Source: Pseudarcicella hirudinis (GTDB lineage: Bacteria; Bacteroidota; Bacteroidia; Cytophagales; Spirosomataceae). Taken from it: a stretch of 64,000 nt of DNA. Each line of letters opens with the position of its first letter. The stretch's first letter is position 1. The stretch is from NCBI RefSeq assembly GCF_900115665.1, contig NZ_FOXH01000012.1, positions 1 through 64,000 on the forward strand. Direction: 5' to 3'. This document shows, one piece after another, positions 55,516 through 64,000 of the stretch. Made by a program: the position numbers and the translations under genes. The notes under the pieces are model-generated. The model had not been told where the DNA came from, ran no database searches, and worked only from the letters and a program-made list of their open reading frames with translations.

Positions 55516-55923
55516 TTAAATCAGATCATTCAGTGTTGTTCTTTCAAGAACGGCAAGGTTGGCATCACGCCATTTTTCCATTACATTCCTAAGTGAGCAA
55601 GTCTCCTCATCAACACAGTCGTCACATTTACCATAAAAGTGAAGTGATACACAAAGAGTAGGCGCAATCGGCCCGTCAATAATTCTGATAATTTTAGCGA
55701 AATTAACCTGCTCAGGAGGCATTCTTAAATAATATCCTCCCCCTTTGCCTTTCTGACTTTGTAAAATTCCATGATTACGAAGTTCAAGCAAAATGGCTTC
55801 AAGAAACTTTTTGGGGATATTCTCAGATTCAGCAATACTTGAAATCAATAAGGGTCCTTTCTCATACTCACGGGCAAGAACTTTTAAGGCTTTTAAAGCA
55901 TATTTGGCTTTTTTAGAAATCAT
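55516..55923 (-). CDS. Rrf2 family transcriptional regulator
   Basis: A 135-residue regulator with an N-terminal winged helix (MISKKAKYALKALKVLAREY, then IPKKFLEAILLELRNHGILQ and SQKGKGGGYYLR). Four cysteines, C91, C100, C103 and C109, lie in the effector region after IIDGPIAPTL, a spacing that differs from the three-cysteine IscR pattern but could hold an Fe-S cluster sensitive to oxygen, NO or iron. No iron-sulfur assembly or sulfur genes are adjacent, so the targets are unknown. Two candidate -7 boxes (TAGATTTG at 55953-55960, TACTTTTG at 55963-55970) precede it. Confidence 0.88.
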   Translation of the reverse strand: MISKKAKYALKALKVLAREYEKGPLLISSIAESENIPKKFLEAILLELRNHGILQSQKGKGGGYYLRMPPEQVNFAKIIRIIDGPIAPTLCVSLHFYGKCDDCVDEETCSLRNVMEKWRDANLAVLERTTLNDLI

Positions 55924-56447
55924 TGCGAAGTTGTTCTATTTATTTTATAGACCAAATCTAATCAAAAGTAGGCAATTCTCATAAGACAGCACTCTTCACC
56001 ATTTCCAAATCGAATCGCTAAATAATCCGTAAAAAATGACTTTGAGACTGTCCGATTTTCCAGGCCGCTTTCATCATAAATCTGATTCCGACTCAATTTT
56101 GTTTTTTTTCTATAAATTATCAAACTAAATCAACAAATAATAACAAATATCAGTTTTCAGAAATGTAAGACTCTCTGCAATCCAATAAGGTTTCTTATTC
56201 CATTTCATCAGGAAACTTTTGATAAACAGATCAATAAATCTGCAATCGTCTTTCCCCGGCTATTAAAGATTTTCAACGATTCTCTGTTTTAACAATATTT
56301 TAGGCATAATTATTGACCCGACTTTTATCAAAGAGACTTCATTTCTTCTAAACCGCTAAATGAATATTGAAAGACTCTTTTACCGCTAAAGGATATAACC
56401 TGATTTTTCAGGAATACTTCTTTCGTAGTAATCAAAAAGTTTTTCAC
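55924..56447. other. 524-base spacer upstream of the Rrf2 gene and a lipoprotein gene
   Basis: It contains the candidate Rrf2 -7 boxes near the left end. A 9-base repeat ACCGCTAAA occurs about 29 bases apart near 56353 and 56381. The frame extension of the lipoprotein gene up to 56367 is judged non-coding. Nothing else was recognised. Confidence 0.4.
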
Positions 56448-57101
56448 ATGAAACCTTTATTCAAAACGCTGCTAGCTGTATTTACAGCAATTATAATAAT
56501 CATCTCCTGTCAGCGGATAGATGATACAGAGTATTTTTTGTCAAAAGTACAGGCAGACTTCCCCAATAAAGTCGGGAATCAATGGACATATCTTGTTAAA
56601 GACAACATACAAAATATTGAGGCGGAAGTGACAGTAAGCATCGTAGGAAAAACCACAATTCCCACCGGTGAACAGGCAACCATATGGAAATATGTATATT
56701 TCAACAGAATCGATACAAACTACGTAGTCCAGCTTAAAGATACCATTAAAGTATATGAAAAGTATTTTCTCAGGAATCCTAATTCGACAACTTACAGGGG
56801 TGTGCTGAAGAAATATTATCTCTATCCCTTAAAATTGAACAATACCTGGGGAAGCACATTGAAAAATGAAATCCCGACCAAGGTAATTGAGCAAAAAAGT
56901 ATTACCGTGAAATCGGGTACTTATGATAAAGCCTTTCACTTACAGACAACCGGAACAGCCTGCTGTAATTACTCTCTCTCGGAAGATGCCTGGCTTACAC
57001 CCGGTGTTGGTCTCCTAAAACTTGATCGGTTAGAGAAGAAACCTGCCGTTTCAGATGATTCTTCCTGGGAATTGATCAACTGTAAACTTAAAGAACAATA
57101 A
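56448..57101 (+). CDS. Hypothetical lipoprotein
   Basis: A 217-residue protein with a lipoprotein signal (MKPLFKTLLAVFTAIIIIISC, cysteine at residue 21) and a periplasmic part with no domain I can name. FPNKVGNQWTYLVKD near the start and PLKLNNTWGST in the middle resemble loosely the opening strands of beta-rich secreted proteins of this phylum. A CC pair (TACCNYSLSEDAW) and one more Cys near the end may form disulfides. The start at 56448 is chosen because it begins the signal; the longer frame to 56367 is unlikely. Confidence 0.6.
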   Translation: MKPLFKTLLAVFTAIIIIISCQRIDDTEYFLSKVQADFPNKVGNQWTYLVKDNIQNIEAEVTVSIVGKTTIPTGEQATIWKYVYFNRIDTNYVVQLKDTIKVYEKYFLRNPNSTTYRGVLKKYYLYPLKLNNTWGSTLKNEIPTKVIEQKSITVKSGTYDKAFHLQTTGTACCNYSLSEDAWLTPGVGLLKLDRLEKKPAVSDDSSWELINCKLKEQ

Positions 57102-57404
57102 AATCCCTAGAAAACCCGGGCTTATTCTGCCTTTATACTTCTTCAGAACACATTCTGAATATTCAATCTGGTCGTCAGAAATCCCTTTCCATAGCTTTGG
57201 AATATTCCAAGATACTTCCATTCGGGCTATCATCCCGTCCAATATTATTTCTTAAAAATCTTCGGTAACAAATACAGATTAACTATGTTTTTCTGTTTTT
57301 TTTTTTCATATTAAATGTCTTAAAGTATAAACACAGAATTATTTTAAACTTTAACTAAGAATTTTTCAAAATTGGTAAAACCATTATTCACGAACTTTAT
57401 AACT
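57102..57404. other. 303-base spacer before the DUF4301 gene
   Basis: AT-rich, with a T-run near 57290-57306 and no recognised promoter or terminator. A 63-codon minus-strand frame partly covers it and overlaps the lipoprotein gene; it shows no family features. Confidence 0.35.
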
Positions 57405-58877
57405 ATGTTTTCAGAAAATGACATTGCGCAAATTCAGTCTCATGGCACTGATTTAAAAACAGTTAACCAACAAATCAAGCATTTCGTAGATGGCTTTCCC
57501 TTTATGAAGCTGGAAAAAGCAGCGACCGTTAATTCAGGAATAACGAGATTATCTGAGTTGGATTTAGCGAAATACATCTCTTTGTTTGAAAAAGAATCTT
57601 CAACACTTTCTTTGCTGAAATTTGTTCCTGCCTCCGGTGCTGCAACCAGAATGTTTAAGGCATTATTTGGCTTTCTGGAAAATGGAAAATCCGACAAATC
57701 AACAGATCAGTTCTTCGAGCGTCTTACCGATTTTGCTTTTTTTAATGACTTATCTGCTTTGCTTCCTCAAAATGCTGATCATAAGACAATTGCTGATTAC
57801 TTTTTGACCGAAAAAGGGCTTGATTATGGCAATTTACCAAAGGGTCTGTTAAAATTTCACCCATACGAAACAGGTCCGAGAACTCCTGTTGAAGAGCATT
57901 TGGTTGAAGCTGCTCATTATGCAACAGGAAACGGCGTGGCAAAACTACATTTTACGGTTTCTCCGGAACATAAGAACAATTTCAATGATCTCATTACCAA
58001 AGTTCTGGAATCCTATAAAACAAAATTCGGCATTGATTATACTATTACTTTCTCTGAACAAAAATCATCAACGGATACCATTGCTGTAAATCCTGATAAT
58101 ACTCCTTTCAGAGAAAAAGATGATAGTCTTCTTTTCAGACCAGCCGGACATGGTGCTTTACTGGAAAATCTGAACGCTATCAGCGCAGATATCGTCTTCA
58201 TTAAAAATATCGATAATGTGGTACCAGATCGTTTAAAGCAAACCACTTTCGATTATAAGAAGGCATTGGCAGGAATTCTTCTGGAGTATCAGACAAAGAT
58301 TTTTGATTACCTGAAAAAACTTCAGTCGCCGGCATCGGATTCTTTATTGGAAGAAATTGCAGTATTTCTGGAAAATGAGCTCTGCATTCTCCCTGAGAAA
58401 GAATTATCTTCTCTTTCGAATGAAGAGAAAAGCCAGTATTTTATTACAAAGCTAAATCGCCCGATTCGTGTTTGCGGAGTAGTTCCGAATACAGGAGAAC
58501 CAGGCGGTGGTCCGTTCTGGTGTAAAAATGCTGACAATACTACTTCTTTACAAATTGTGGAGTCAGCACAGGTTGACATGGATAATGCCGAACAAAAATC
58601 TATTTTCAATAACTCAACCCATTTTAATCCGGTTGACTTGATTTGTTCGTTAAAAGATCATTTGGGAAATGCATATGATTTATTGAATTTCCGTGATCCT
58701 AAAACCGGATTTATTACCGCAAAATCGAAAGATGGCAAAGACTTAAAAGCACAGGAATTACCAGGTTTATGGAACGGTTCGATGGCAGACTGGAATACAT
58801 TTTTTGTAGAAGTACCGCTTATTACATTTAATCCTGTAAAAACTGTTAATGATTTGCTGAGAGAAGAACATCAGTAA
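57405..58877 (+). CDS. DUF4301 family protein
   Basis: A 490-residue cytoplasmic protein of the DUF4301 family, which is largely confined to Bacteroidota. The N-terminus (MFSENDIAQIQSHGTDLKTV) and KAATVNSGITRLSE match the family. FVPASGAATRMFKAL near residue 78 and RPAGHGALLENLNAI near residue 250 look like ligand-binding loops of the nucleotidyltransferase (sugar-nucleotide) kind, as does VCGVVPNTGEPGGGPFW. The reaction is unknown to me. ATG 57405 is preferred over a TTG 11 codons upstream. Confidence 0.82.
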   Translation: MFSENDIAQIQSHGTDLKTVNQQIKHFVDGFPFMKLEKAATVNSGITRLSELDLAKYISLFEKESSTLSLLKFVPASGAATRMFKALFGFLENGKSDKSTDQFFERLTDFAFFNDLSALLPQNADHKTIADYFLTEKGLDYGNLPKGLLKFHPYETGPRTPVEEHLVEAAHYATGNGVAKLHFTVSPEHKNNFNDLITKVLESYKTKFGIDYTITFSEQKSSTDTIAVNPDNTPFREKDDSLLFRPAGHGALLENLNAISADIVFIKNIDNVVPDRLKQTTFDYKKALAGILLEYQTKIFDYLKKLQSPASDSLLEEIAVFLENELCILPEKELSSLSNEEKSQYFITKLNRPIRVCGVVPNTGEPGGGPFWCKNADNTTSLQIVESAQVDMDNAEQKSIFNNSTHFNPVDLICSLKDHLGNAYDLLNFRDPKTGFITAKSKDGKDLKAQELPGLWNGSMADWNTFFVEVPLITFNPVKTVNDLLREEHQ

Positions 58878-58900
58878 ATTTTAGGATTTTAAGGAATTTT

Positions 58901-58935
58901 AGCCAAAAAGGATTACACCTTCTTGGCTTTTTATT
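58901..58935 (+). terminator. Terminator of the DUF4301 gene
   Basis: AGCCAAAAAGG (58901-58911) with CCTTCTTGGCT (58918-58928), one mismatch, followed by a T-rich tail. Confidence 0.75.
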
Positions 58936-59097
58936 TCTCCTGATTGAGCAAAATTCGTTAATTTTACTGTCAGACCATACTCGGTTGCATTTATATGGAA
59001 TCAGACATTTGGCTTTAGATTATTCGGGTCCGGGAAATTAAACCAGACTCTGCACTTGAAAAATAGTGTATTTGAGCAGAAAACGATATAAGAACAT

Positions 59098-60768
59098 ATG
59101 ACTGAAGAGAAAGAAAAATCGCTGAATTTTATTGAAGAAATCGTAACAGAAGATTTAAAAGCCGGGAAAAACGGTGGGAAGATTGTTACACGTTTTCCTC
59201 CTGAACCAAATGGTTATCTGCATATTGGCCATGCTAAATCAATTTGTTTGAATTTTGGTTTGGCCGACAAATTCGGAGGAGAAACCAATCTTCGTTTTGA
59301 CGATACAAACCCTGTAACTGAAGAAACAGAATACGTAGATTCTATCCGTGCAGACGTACGCTGGTTAGGTTTTGAGTGGGAAAATGAATTCTATACTTCA
59401 GATTATTTTGACAATCTTTACGAATTTGCCATTCAGTTAATTAAAAAAGGGCTGGCTTATGTTGATGACTCTTCAGCTGAGGAAATCGCCAATTTAAAAG
59501 GATCTCCTACTCAACCTGGATCAGATAGCCCGTTCCGCAATCGTTCTATAGAAGAAAACCTCGATTTGTTCCAGCGCATGCACGCCGGAGAGTTTCCTGA
59601 CGGAGCAAAGGTATTGAGAGCCAAAATTGATATGGCTAATCCGAATATGCACCTGCGTGACCCTTTGATGTACCGTATTAAACATGCACATCACCATAGA
59701 ACAGGCGACAAATGGTGTATTTACCCGATGTATGATTTTGCTCACGGACAATCTGATTCTATCGAAAGCATTACGCATTCAATTTGTACACTCGAATTTG
59801 ATGTGCATCGTCCTTTATATGACTGGTATATAGAAAAGCTGGAGATTTTTCCTTCTCATCAGTACGAATTTGCCCGTTTGAATCTTTCTCATACTGTTAT
59901 GAGTAAAAGAAAATTGCTGCAACTGGTACAGGAAGGAATCGTGAATGGCTGGGATGATCCGCGTATGCCAACAATCTCTGCATTACGCAGAAGAGGTTTT
60001 ACGCCTTCTGCCATCAGAAATTTCTGCGAAAGAATTGGTGTAGCCAAACGTGATAATCTCATTGATGTCGGTTTATTGGAATTCTGTATCAGAGAGGATC
60101 TGAATAAGACTGCTGACAGAGTTATGGCCGTGCTTGATCCTTTAAAAGTAGTGATTACCAACTATCCTGAAGGGCAGGTTGAGGAAATGCATGTGGAAAA
60201 CAATCCTGAGGATAAAGAATCCGGTTCAAGAATCGTTCCTTTCAGTCGTGAAATTTTCATTGAAAAAGAAGATTTTATGGAAGTGGCTCCGAAGAAATTC
60301 TTCCGTTTGGGCCCAGGCTTAATGGTTCGTTTAAAAGGAGCTTATATCATAAAATGTGATGATTTCGTGAAAGATGAAAACGGAGAAATTACAGAGATCC
60401 ACTGCTCATATATTCCTGAAAGCCGCTCAGGATCAGATACTTCCGGCATAAATGTAAAAGGAACTATACATTGGGTTTCTGCTGCTCATGCCGAGAAAGC
60501 TGAGATCAGGTTATATGACCGTTTGCTGATCGTGGAAGATTCCAGCTCTGTAGGAAATGATTTTAAGAAATTCATTAACCCTGAGTCTTTAATAGTTATC
60601 CGGGATGTGCTGGTAGAACCAAGCTTAAAAGAGGCTGATTTAGGTACAAATTACCAATTTATCAGAAAAGGTTATTTCTGTCTGGATAAAGATTCTACTC
60701 CCGATGCGCTGGTTTTCAACCGTACGGTAACATTAAAAGATACCTGGGCAAAAGAGATGAAAAAATAA
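59098..60768 (+). CDS. glnS: Glutaminyl-tRNA synthetase
   Basis: Charges tRNA-Gln with glutamine; class I synthetase. The 556 residues include the [15 protein letters not shown] signature (HIGH at residues 42-45), [18 protein letters not shown], the specificity region [20 protein letters not shown] near residue 218, a KMSKS variant in [13 protein letters not shown] near residue 268 and the C-terminal anticodon-binding barrels. Its presence implies direct Gln-tRNA charging without the need for GatCAB on tRNA-Gln. It is monocistronic, with a strong terminator. Confidence 0.97.
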   Translation: MTEEKEKSLNFIEEIVTEDLKAGKNGGKIVTRFPPEPNGYLHIGHAKSICLNFGLADKFGGETNLRFDDTNPVTEETEYVDSIRADVRWLGFEWENEFYTSDYFDNLYEFAIQLIKKGLAYVDDSSAEEIANLKGSPTQPGSDSPFRNRSIEENLDLFQRMHAGEFPDGAKVLRAKIDMANPNMHLRDPLMYRIKHAHHHRTGDKWCIYPMYDFAHGQSDSIESITHSICTLEFDVHRPLYDWYIEKLEIFPSHQYEFARLNLSHTVMSKRKLLQLVQEGIVNGWDDPRMPTISALRRRGFTPSAIRNFCERIGVAKRDNLIDVGLLEFCIREDLNKTADRVMAVLDPLKVVITNYPEGQVEEMHVENNPEDKESGSRIVPFSREIFIEKEDFMEVAPKKFFRLGPGLMVRLKGAYIIKCDDFVKDENGEITEIHCSYIPESRSGSDTSGINVKGTIHWVSAAHAEKAEIRLYDRLLIVEDSSSVGNDFKKFINPESLIVIRDVLVEPSLKEADLGTNYQFIRKGYFCLDKDSTPDALVFNRTVTLKDTWAKEMKK

Positions 60769-60769
60769 A

Positions 60770-60806
60770 AAAAAGGGCGAAACTGATTAATTTCGCCCTT
60801 TTTTTA
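60770..60806. terminator. Terminator of glnS, probably bidirectional
   Basis: AAAAAGGGCGAAA with TTTCGCCCTTTTT (60770-60804), perfect stem, T-run on the plus strand and A-run on the other side. It can also end the convergent lipoprotein gene. Confidence 0.87.
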
Positions 60807-60836
60807 TACAGCAATTTGTCCAAAATATAAGACAAA

Positions 60837-61337
60837 TCAATACACTGCCTTATAGTCAATAACAAAAGTTATCTGCGATGCCTTGCCTTTTTCTACTGTT
60901 ACCGGGTAAATATTTCCTGCTATATCAAATGAATTGGCATAAAATCCTTTCTTATCTTCTTTCACAAATAATGAGTACTGGCCTTCAGGCAGATCTATGC
61001 AAAACTCTCCCTGCTCATTTGAAGTAACCTTTCCGATTAATTTTGTCGGTATAAACTGGTAAAAGCCATCTTTAGGTTTAGCAATTTCCATATTCGTTAA
61101 TTCATAAATAAATAATTCCCTTACAACTGGTCTTCCCTGAGAAACAGGCCGGTCAGGAGAGGGCATCAGATTTCCTGCCTTCCACAAAATTTCACCACAA
61201 ATCCCCTGTTTAACAGTCATTTCTTTAATTTTTACAGGTTGCTTTGATTGAATTTCAGACTTTTTCCGAGGTTTTTGACAACATAATGAATTCATTGATA
61301 TTGTCAGAATTGATAAGATTAACCAGAATTTATTCAT
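60837..61337 (-). CDS. Hypothetical exported protein with carboxypeptidase-regulatory-like domain
   Basis: A 166-residue protein with a signal sequence (MNKFWLILSILTISMNSLCC; the last cysteines may form a lipobox). The mature part contains the pattern of a small transthyretin-like beta sandwich: GKVTSNEQGEFCIDLPEGQY followed by SLFVKEDKKGFYANSF. Such domains occur in many Bacteroidota surface proteins. No function is assigned. The gene is between ftsY and glnS and is probably expressed alone. Confidence 0.6.
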   Translation of the reverse strand: MNKFWLILSILTISMNSLCCQKPRKKSEIQSKQPVKIKEMTVKQGICGEILWKAGNLMPSPDRPVSQGRPVVRELFIYELTNMEIAKPKDGFYQFIPTKLIGKVTSNEQGEFCIDLPEGQYSLFVKEDKKGFYANSFDIAGNIYPVTVEKGKASQITFVIDYKAVY

Positions 61338-61339
61338 AG

Positions 61340-61393
61340 TAAAAAGAAATCCCTGAACTTTGAGCTTTCAAATCAACCTCACAGTTCAGGGAT
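61340..61393 (-). terminator. Terminator of ftsY
   Basis: ATCCCTGAACT (61349-61359) pairs with AGTTCAGGGAT (61383-61393), 11 perfect pairs around a 23-base loop, followed on the minus strand by TTTCTTTTTA. Confidence 0.65.
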
Positions 61394-61419
61394 AATTATT
61401 GTTTGATAAAATTCTCAGA

Positions 61420-62397
61420 CTATTTTCTCTTGAATAACGAATCTACAAACTCTTTCTTATTGAAAACCTGTAAATCTTCTATCTTTTCTCCGACACCAAT
61501 GTATTTTACCGGAATCTTGAACTGATCTGAAATACCGATTACTACACCACCTTTGGCCGTCCCGTCAAGTTTTGTAATTGCTAAAGCCGTTACCTCAGTA
61601 ACCTTTGTAAACTCCTGTGCCTGAATAAAAGCATTCTGACCCGTAGAGCCATCCAGAACCAATAAAACTTCATGAGGAGCATCAGGTATGACTTTCTGCA
61701 TAACACGCTTAATCTTCGAAAGTTCATTCATAAGATTTACTTTGGTATGTAAACGTCCGGCGGTATCGATGATTACAATATCTGCATCCTGTTCCACCGC
61801 TTGTTTTACGGCATCATATGCTACTGAAGCAGGGTCAGTATTCATTCCATGATCAATTACCGGAATACCTACCCTTTGACCCCATAATTTAAGCTGATCT
61901 ACTGCTGCCGCCCGGAAAGTATCTCCGGCACCTAATACGACCTTGTTTCCGGCCTGATGAAACTGAGAAGCCAATTTACCTATCGTGGTGGTTTTGCCTA
62001 CACCATTCACGCCAACAACCATTAAAACAAAAGGTTTTTTGTCAGATTTGATGAAAGCATTTTCAACATCAGAGGATTTATTTTCAGCTAACAGTTCTGC
62101 GATTTCCTCCCGAAGAATTCCATCTAATTCATTCGTCGTCAGGAATTTATCTTTAGCAACCCTGTCTTCAATTCTTCTGATAATTTTGATGGTCGTTTCA
62201 ACGCCTACATCTGATGAAATCAATATTTCCTCCAGTTCATCCAGAACATCTTCATCTACCTTTGATTTCCCTACAACTACACGGCTTAATTTTGAGAAAA
62301 AACCCTCTTTTGTCTTTTCAAGGCCTTTATCCAATGATTCCTTTTCTTCCTGCGCTAAGGGTGCTTCTTTTTTCTTAAAAAAATCAAATAATCCCAT
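61420..62397 (-). CDS. ftsY: Signal recognition particle receptor FtsY
   Basis: GTPase that docks SRP-ribosome complexes at the membrane. The 325-residue protein lacks the long acidic A domain and starts with a short basic-amphipathic MGLFDFFKKKEAPLAQEEKE segment, then the helical N domain and the GTPase G domain: GVNGVGKTTTIGKLA near residue 130, LGAGDTFRAAAVDQL, IDTAGRLHTK and TKLDGTAKGG. It follows the rpmG-DUF4295 genes but a terminator stands between, so it probably has its own promoter, not recognised. Confidence 0.96.
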   Translation of the reverse strand: MGLFDFFKKKEAPLAQEEKESLDKGLEKTKEGFFSKLSRVVVGKSKVDEDVLDELEEILISSDVGVETTIKIIRRIEDRVAKDKFLTTNELDGILREEIAELLAENKSSDVENAFIKSDKKPFVLMVVGVNGVGKTTTIGKLASQFHQAGNKVVLGAGDTFRAAAVDQLKLWGQRVGIPVIDHGMNTDPASVAYDAVKQAVEQDADIVIIDTAGRLHTKVNLMNELSKIKRVMQKVIPDAPHEVLLVLDGSTGQNAFIQAQEFTKVTEVTALAITKLDGTAKGGVVIGISDQFKIPVKYIGVGEKIEDLQVFNKKEFVDSLFKRK

Positions 62398-62492
62398 AAA
62401 TAATATGACTGAGTGATTGAGTAATTGAAAATCAGGAAACTATGCAAAACTAAATTTGCTGTTTTTCCGGTTTTCTCTTAACAAAGATAAAA

Positions 62493-62531
62493 CAAAAAAA
62501 GTCCCCCGAACTGATTAGACGGGGGACTTTC
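62493..62531 (-). terminator. Terminator after the DUF4295 gene
   Basis: AAAGTCCCCCG (62500-62510) with CGGGGGACTTT (62520-62530), 11 perfect pairs around a 9-base loop, then a T-run on the minus strand. Confidence 0.87.
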
Positions 62532-62614
62532 TGAGAAAATCTTTTATTTATAGTGTGTTTGTGAAAATTCACACAAGTATTGATTGCTTGTGTAAAAAAC
62601 ATCAGACTATAAAA

Positions 62615-62767
62615 TTATCCTTTCAATGCGTTAACCGCTTCGTCTTGCAAAACGATTTCTTCTTTGAAAGTGTAAGCTCCTGTTACAGGATTCTTTACAG
62701 CTTTGATAATTTTTGCGTATTTAACGCCACCTTCTTTCTTAAGGGTTGCAACTACTTTCTTTGCCAT
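62615..62767 (-). CDS. DUF4295 family small basic protein
   Basis: A 50-residue protein read directly from the minus strand: it starts MAKKVVATLKKEGGVKYAKI, continues KAVKNPVTGAYTFKEEIVLQ and ends AVNALKG. It is strongly basic at the start, like ribosome-associated proteins. The family is known from Bacteroidota and lies just after rpmG, as here (88-base gap). A ribosomal role is likely from composition and place but is not proven by the sequence. Confidence 0.85.
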   Translation of the reverse strand: MAKKVVATLKKEGGVKYAKIIKAVKNPVTGAYTFKEEIVLQDEAVNALKG

Positions 62768-62855
62768 TTTTAGATACGTTAATAGTTATTCATTAATCTG
62801 TTATTGTTATGTTTTCCGATAACTTTATAACCGATAACTGATAACTGAATAAAAA

Positions 62856-63038
62856 TTACTTGATTTCTTTATGAACAGTTACTTTTTTCAAGAACGGATT
62901 ATATTTCTTCAACTCGATACGAGCTGTTGTGTTTTTACGATTCTTGGTAGTGATGTAACGAGACATGCCTGGAACACCTGTAGCCTTTTGCTCAGTACAT
63001 TCCAAAATTACCTGGATTCTATTGCCTTTCTTAGCCAT
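62856..63038 (-). CDS. rpmG: 50S ribosomal protein L33
   Basis: Small 60-residue large-subunit protein near the E site. It starts [20 protein letters not shown] and continues with [20 protein letters not shown]. Only one Cys is left (LECTEQK), so it is the zinc-free form. ATG 63038 is the family start; a 16-codon upstream extension is not. In most Bacteroidota rpmB precedes rpmG, but here the gene follows its promoter directly and no rpmB is present. Confidence 0.95.
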   Translation of the reverse strand: MAKKGNRIQVILECTEQKATGVPGMSRYITTKNRKNTTARIELKKYNPFLKKVTVHKEIK

Positions 63039-63113
63039 TGCTTTGTTGTATGTTTTATGTATATAAGCCAAATCTACCAAAGGCACCTGGCTACTCTTTT
63101 CAAATTAGGACTG

Positions 63114-63144
63114 CAAAGGTAGTAAGTTTTTGAGCTATAGCAAA
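63114..63144 (-). promoter_or_regulatory. rpmG-DUF4295 promoter
   Basis: Minus-strand TTTG (63141-63144), a 19-base spacer and TACCTTTG (63114-63121), identical in both boxes to the proximal rRNA promoter. Confidence 0.8.
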
Positions 63145-63280
63145 ATAAGTTCATAACTTTTTATGTAAAATGTTTCAAAATACCTAAAAATTTCGGAAAG
63201 TTTTTTTTAAATCCGGATTCCGGGTCAAATTTGCTTCTCATAACAGGACATTTACGTTTAAATTTTACGAATTTTACAGT

Positions 63281-64000
63281 ATGAATAAAGTCCAGTATCA
63301 GTTTCGCCCTGAAAACTTTAAACTTTCTGACCCGAACAAGTATCAATTAGAGAACCTGAAGTCAGAAGAAATGATATTATCCCTTGGTCCTCAGCACCCT
63401 TCAACACACGGAGTATTACGGGTTGAAGTTATTTCTGACGGGGAATTGATCGTTGATGTTGTTCCGCATCTGGGCTATTTACACAGGTGTTTTGAGAAAC
63501 ATGCTGAGTCTTTGCCTTTCAACCAGATCATTCCATACGTTGACAGAATGGACTATCTGGCAGCCATGAATTCTGAACATGCGTATGCCATGGGGGTTGA
63601 GAAAATGCTCGGAATTGATAAAGATATTCCGAAAAGAACTGAATACGTCAGGGTTTTAGTTTCTGAACTAAACAGATTGGCTTCACATTTCGTGGCGATC
63701 GGAACTTATGGCCTGGATATTGGGGCGTATACTCCGTTTTTATGGCTCATGCGTGACCGCGAGCACATTCAACGCTTACTCGAATGGGTGTCAGGTGCCA
63801 GAATGCTCTATAACTATGTGTGGATCGGCGGGCTTTTTTATGACCTGCCTCTGGGTTTTGAAGAACGTTGCAAGGAATTTATTAATTACCTGAAGCCCAA
63901 GATGACAGAGTTAAAACAGCTTGTTATCGAAAATAAAATATTTGTTCAGCGTACCGCCAATGTAGGTGTTTTGCCAATGGATCTTGCCATAAATTATGGT
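63281..64000 (+). CDS. nuoD: NADH-quinone oxidoreductase subunit D, 5' part (runs off the right edge)
   Basis: The first 240 residues of the 49-kDa-type subunit of complex I, which lines the quinone site with NuoB. It reads [20 protein letters not shown], then the conserved [16 protein letters not shown] near residue 55, [33 protein letters not shown] and [12 protein letters not shown]. It is the separate D form, not a NuoCD fusion, and starts a plus-strand unit divergent from rpmG, with no nuoA-C immediately upstream. The gene is cut by the window end, so the C-terminus cannot be judged. Confidence 0.95.
   Translation, partial: MNKVQYQFRPENFKLSDPNKYQLENLKSEEMILSLGPQHPSTHGVLRVEVISDGELIVDVVPHLGYLHRCFEKHAESLPFNQIIPYVDRMDYLAAMNSEHAYAMGVEKMLGIDKDIPKRTEYVRVLVSELNRLASHFVAIGTYGLDIGAYTPFLWLMRDREHIQRLLEWVSGARMLYNYVWIGGLFYDLPLGFEERCKEFINYLKPKMTELKQLVIENKIFVQRTANVGVLPMDLAINYG

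Overview
The window is a stretch of ordinary bacterial chromosome from an AT-rich member of the Bacteroidota, most likely of the Cytophagales (inference). The evidence is the gene content (alternative complex III joined to a cytochrome oxidase operon, DUF3467 after rpoC, DUF4295 beside rpmG, a MutS-like membrane protein, DUF4301, DUF5777) and the promoters, which repeatedly fit the Bacteroidota consensus TTTG-N19/20-TAnnTTTG. I see no prophage, integrase, transposase, CRISPR array, restriction or defence island, or biosynthetic cluster.

Layout. 1-340: leader and tandem promoters of a minus-strand rRNA operon whose 16S gene lies just left of the window. 0.7-3.4 kb: pruA and a helix-hairpin-helix membrane protein (minus). 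3.4-12.6 kb: rpoB, rpoC and a DUF3467 gene (plus). 12.7-18.5 kb: uxaB-uxaC, a MocR-type regulator facing a PNPOx-like flavoprotein gene, and a DinB-like gene. 18.6-24.2 kb (minus): tRNA-Tyr, tRNA-Gly, tRNA-Thr, tuf, tRNA-Trp, secE, nusG, then a separate unit rplK-rplA-rplJ-rplL. The familiar rplL-rpoB junction is therefore broken: rpoBC stands apart and in the opposite orientation. 24.3-27.0 kb: an ECF sigma factor, a probable anti-sigma factor and a putative outer-membrane barrel (minus). 27.2-28.0 kb: murI (plus).

28.0-45.6 kb is one long minus-strand respiratory locus: actA-B-C-D-E-F (quinol:cytochrome c oxidoreductase, alternative complex III), cytochrome c oxidase II and I, ctaA and ctaB for heme A, two subunit III genes, subunit IV, a SCO copper chaperone, a DUF420 membrane protein and a small CxxC membrane protein. 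Together they carry electrons from menaquinol through c hemes to oxygen and build the heme A and CuA cofactors. Most of the longer spacers between these genes hold their own inverted repeat, including a perfect 26-bp palindrome between actF and the subunit II gene; this is the most unusual structural signal I found.

46.4-64 kb: tRNA-Cys, rpsA, a lipoprotein galM, an HNH nuclease gene divergent from a membrane-anchored MutS-like ATPase, a YceI/DUF5777/Rieske set, an Rrf2-type regulator, a lipoprotein, a DUF4301 gene, glnS, a small lipoprotein, ftsY, a DUF4295 gene, rpmG and the start of nuoD, which runs off the right edge.

Most of the window is core metabolism and information processing. The points worth following are regulatory (long leaders, intercistronic hairpins, an operator-like repeat) or concern poorly characterised conserved families; I do not claim a wholly new system.
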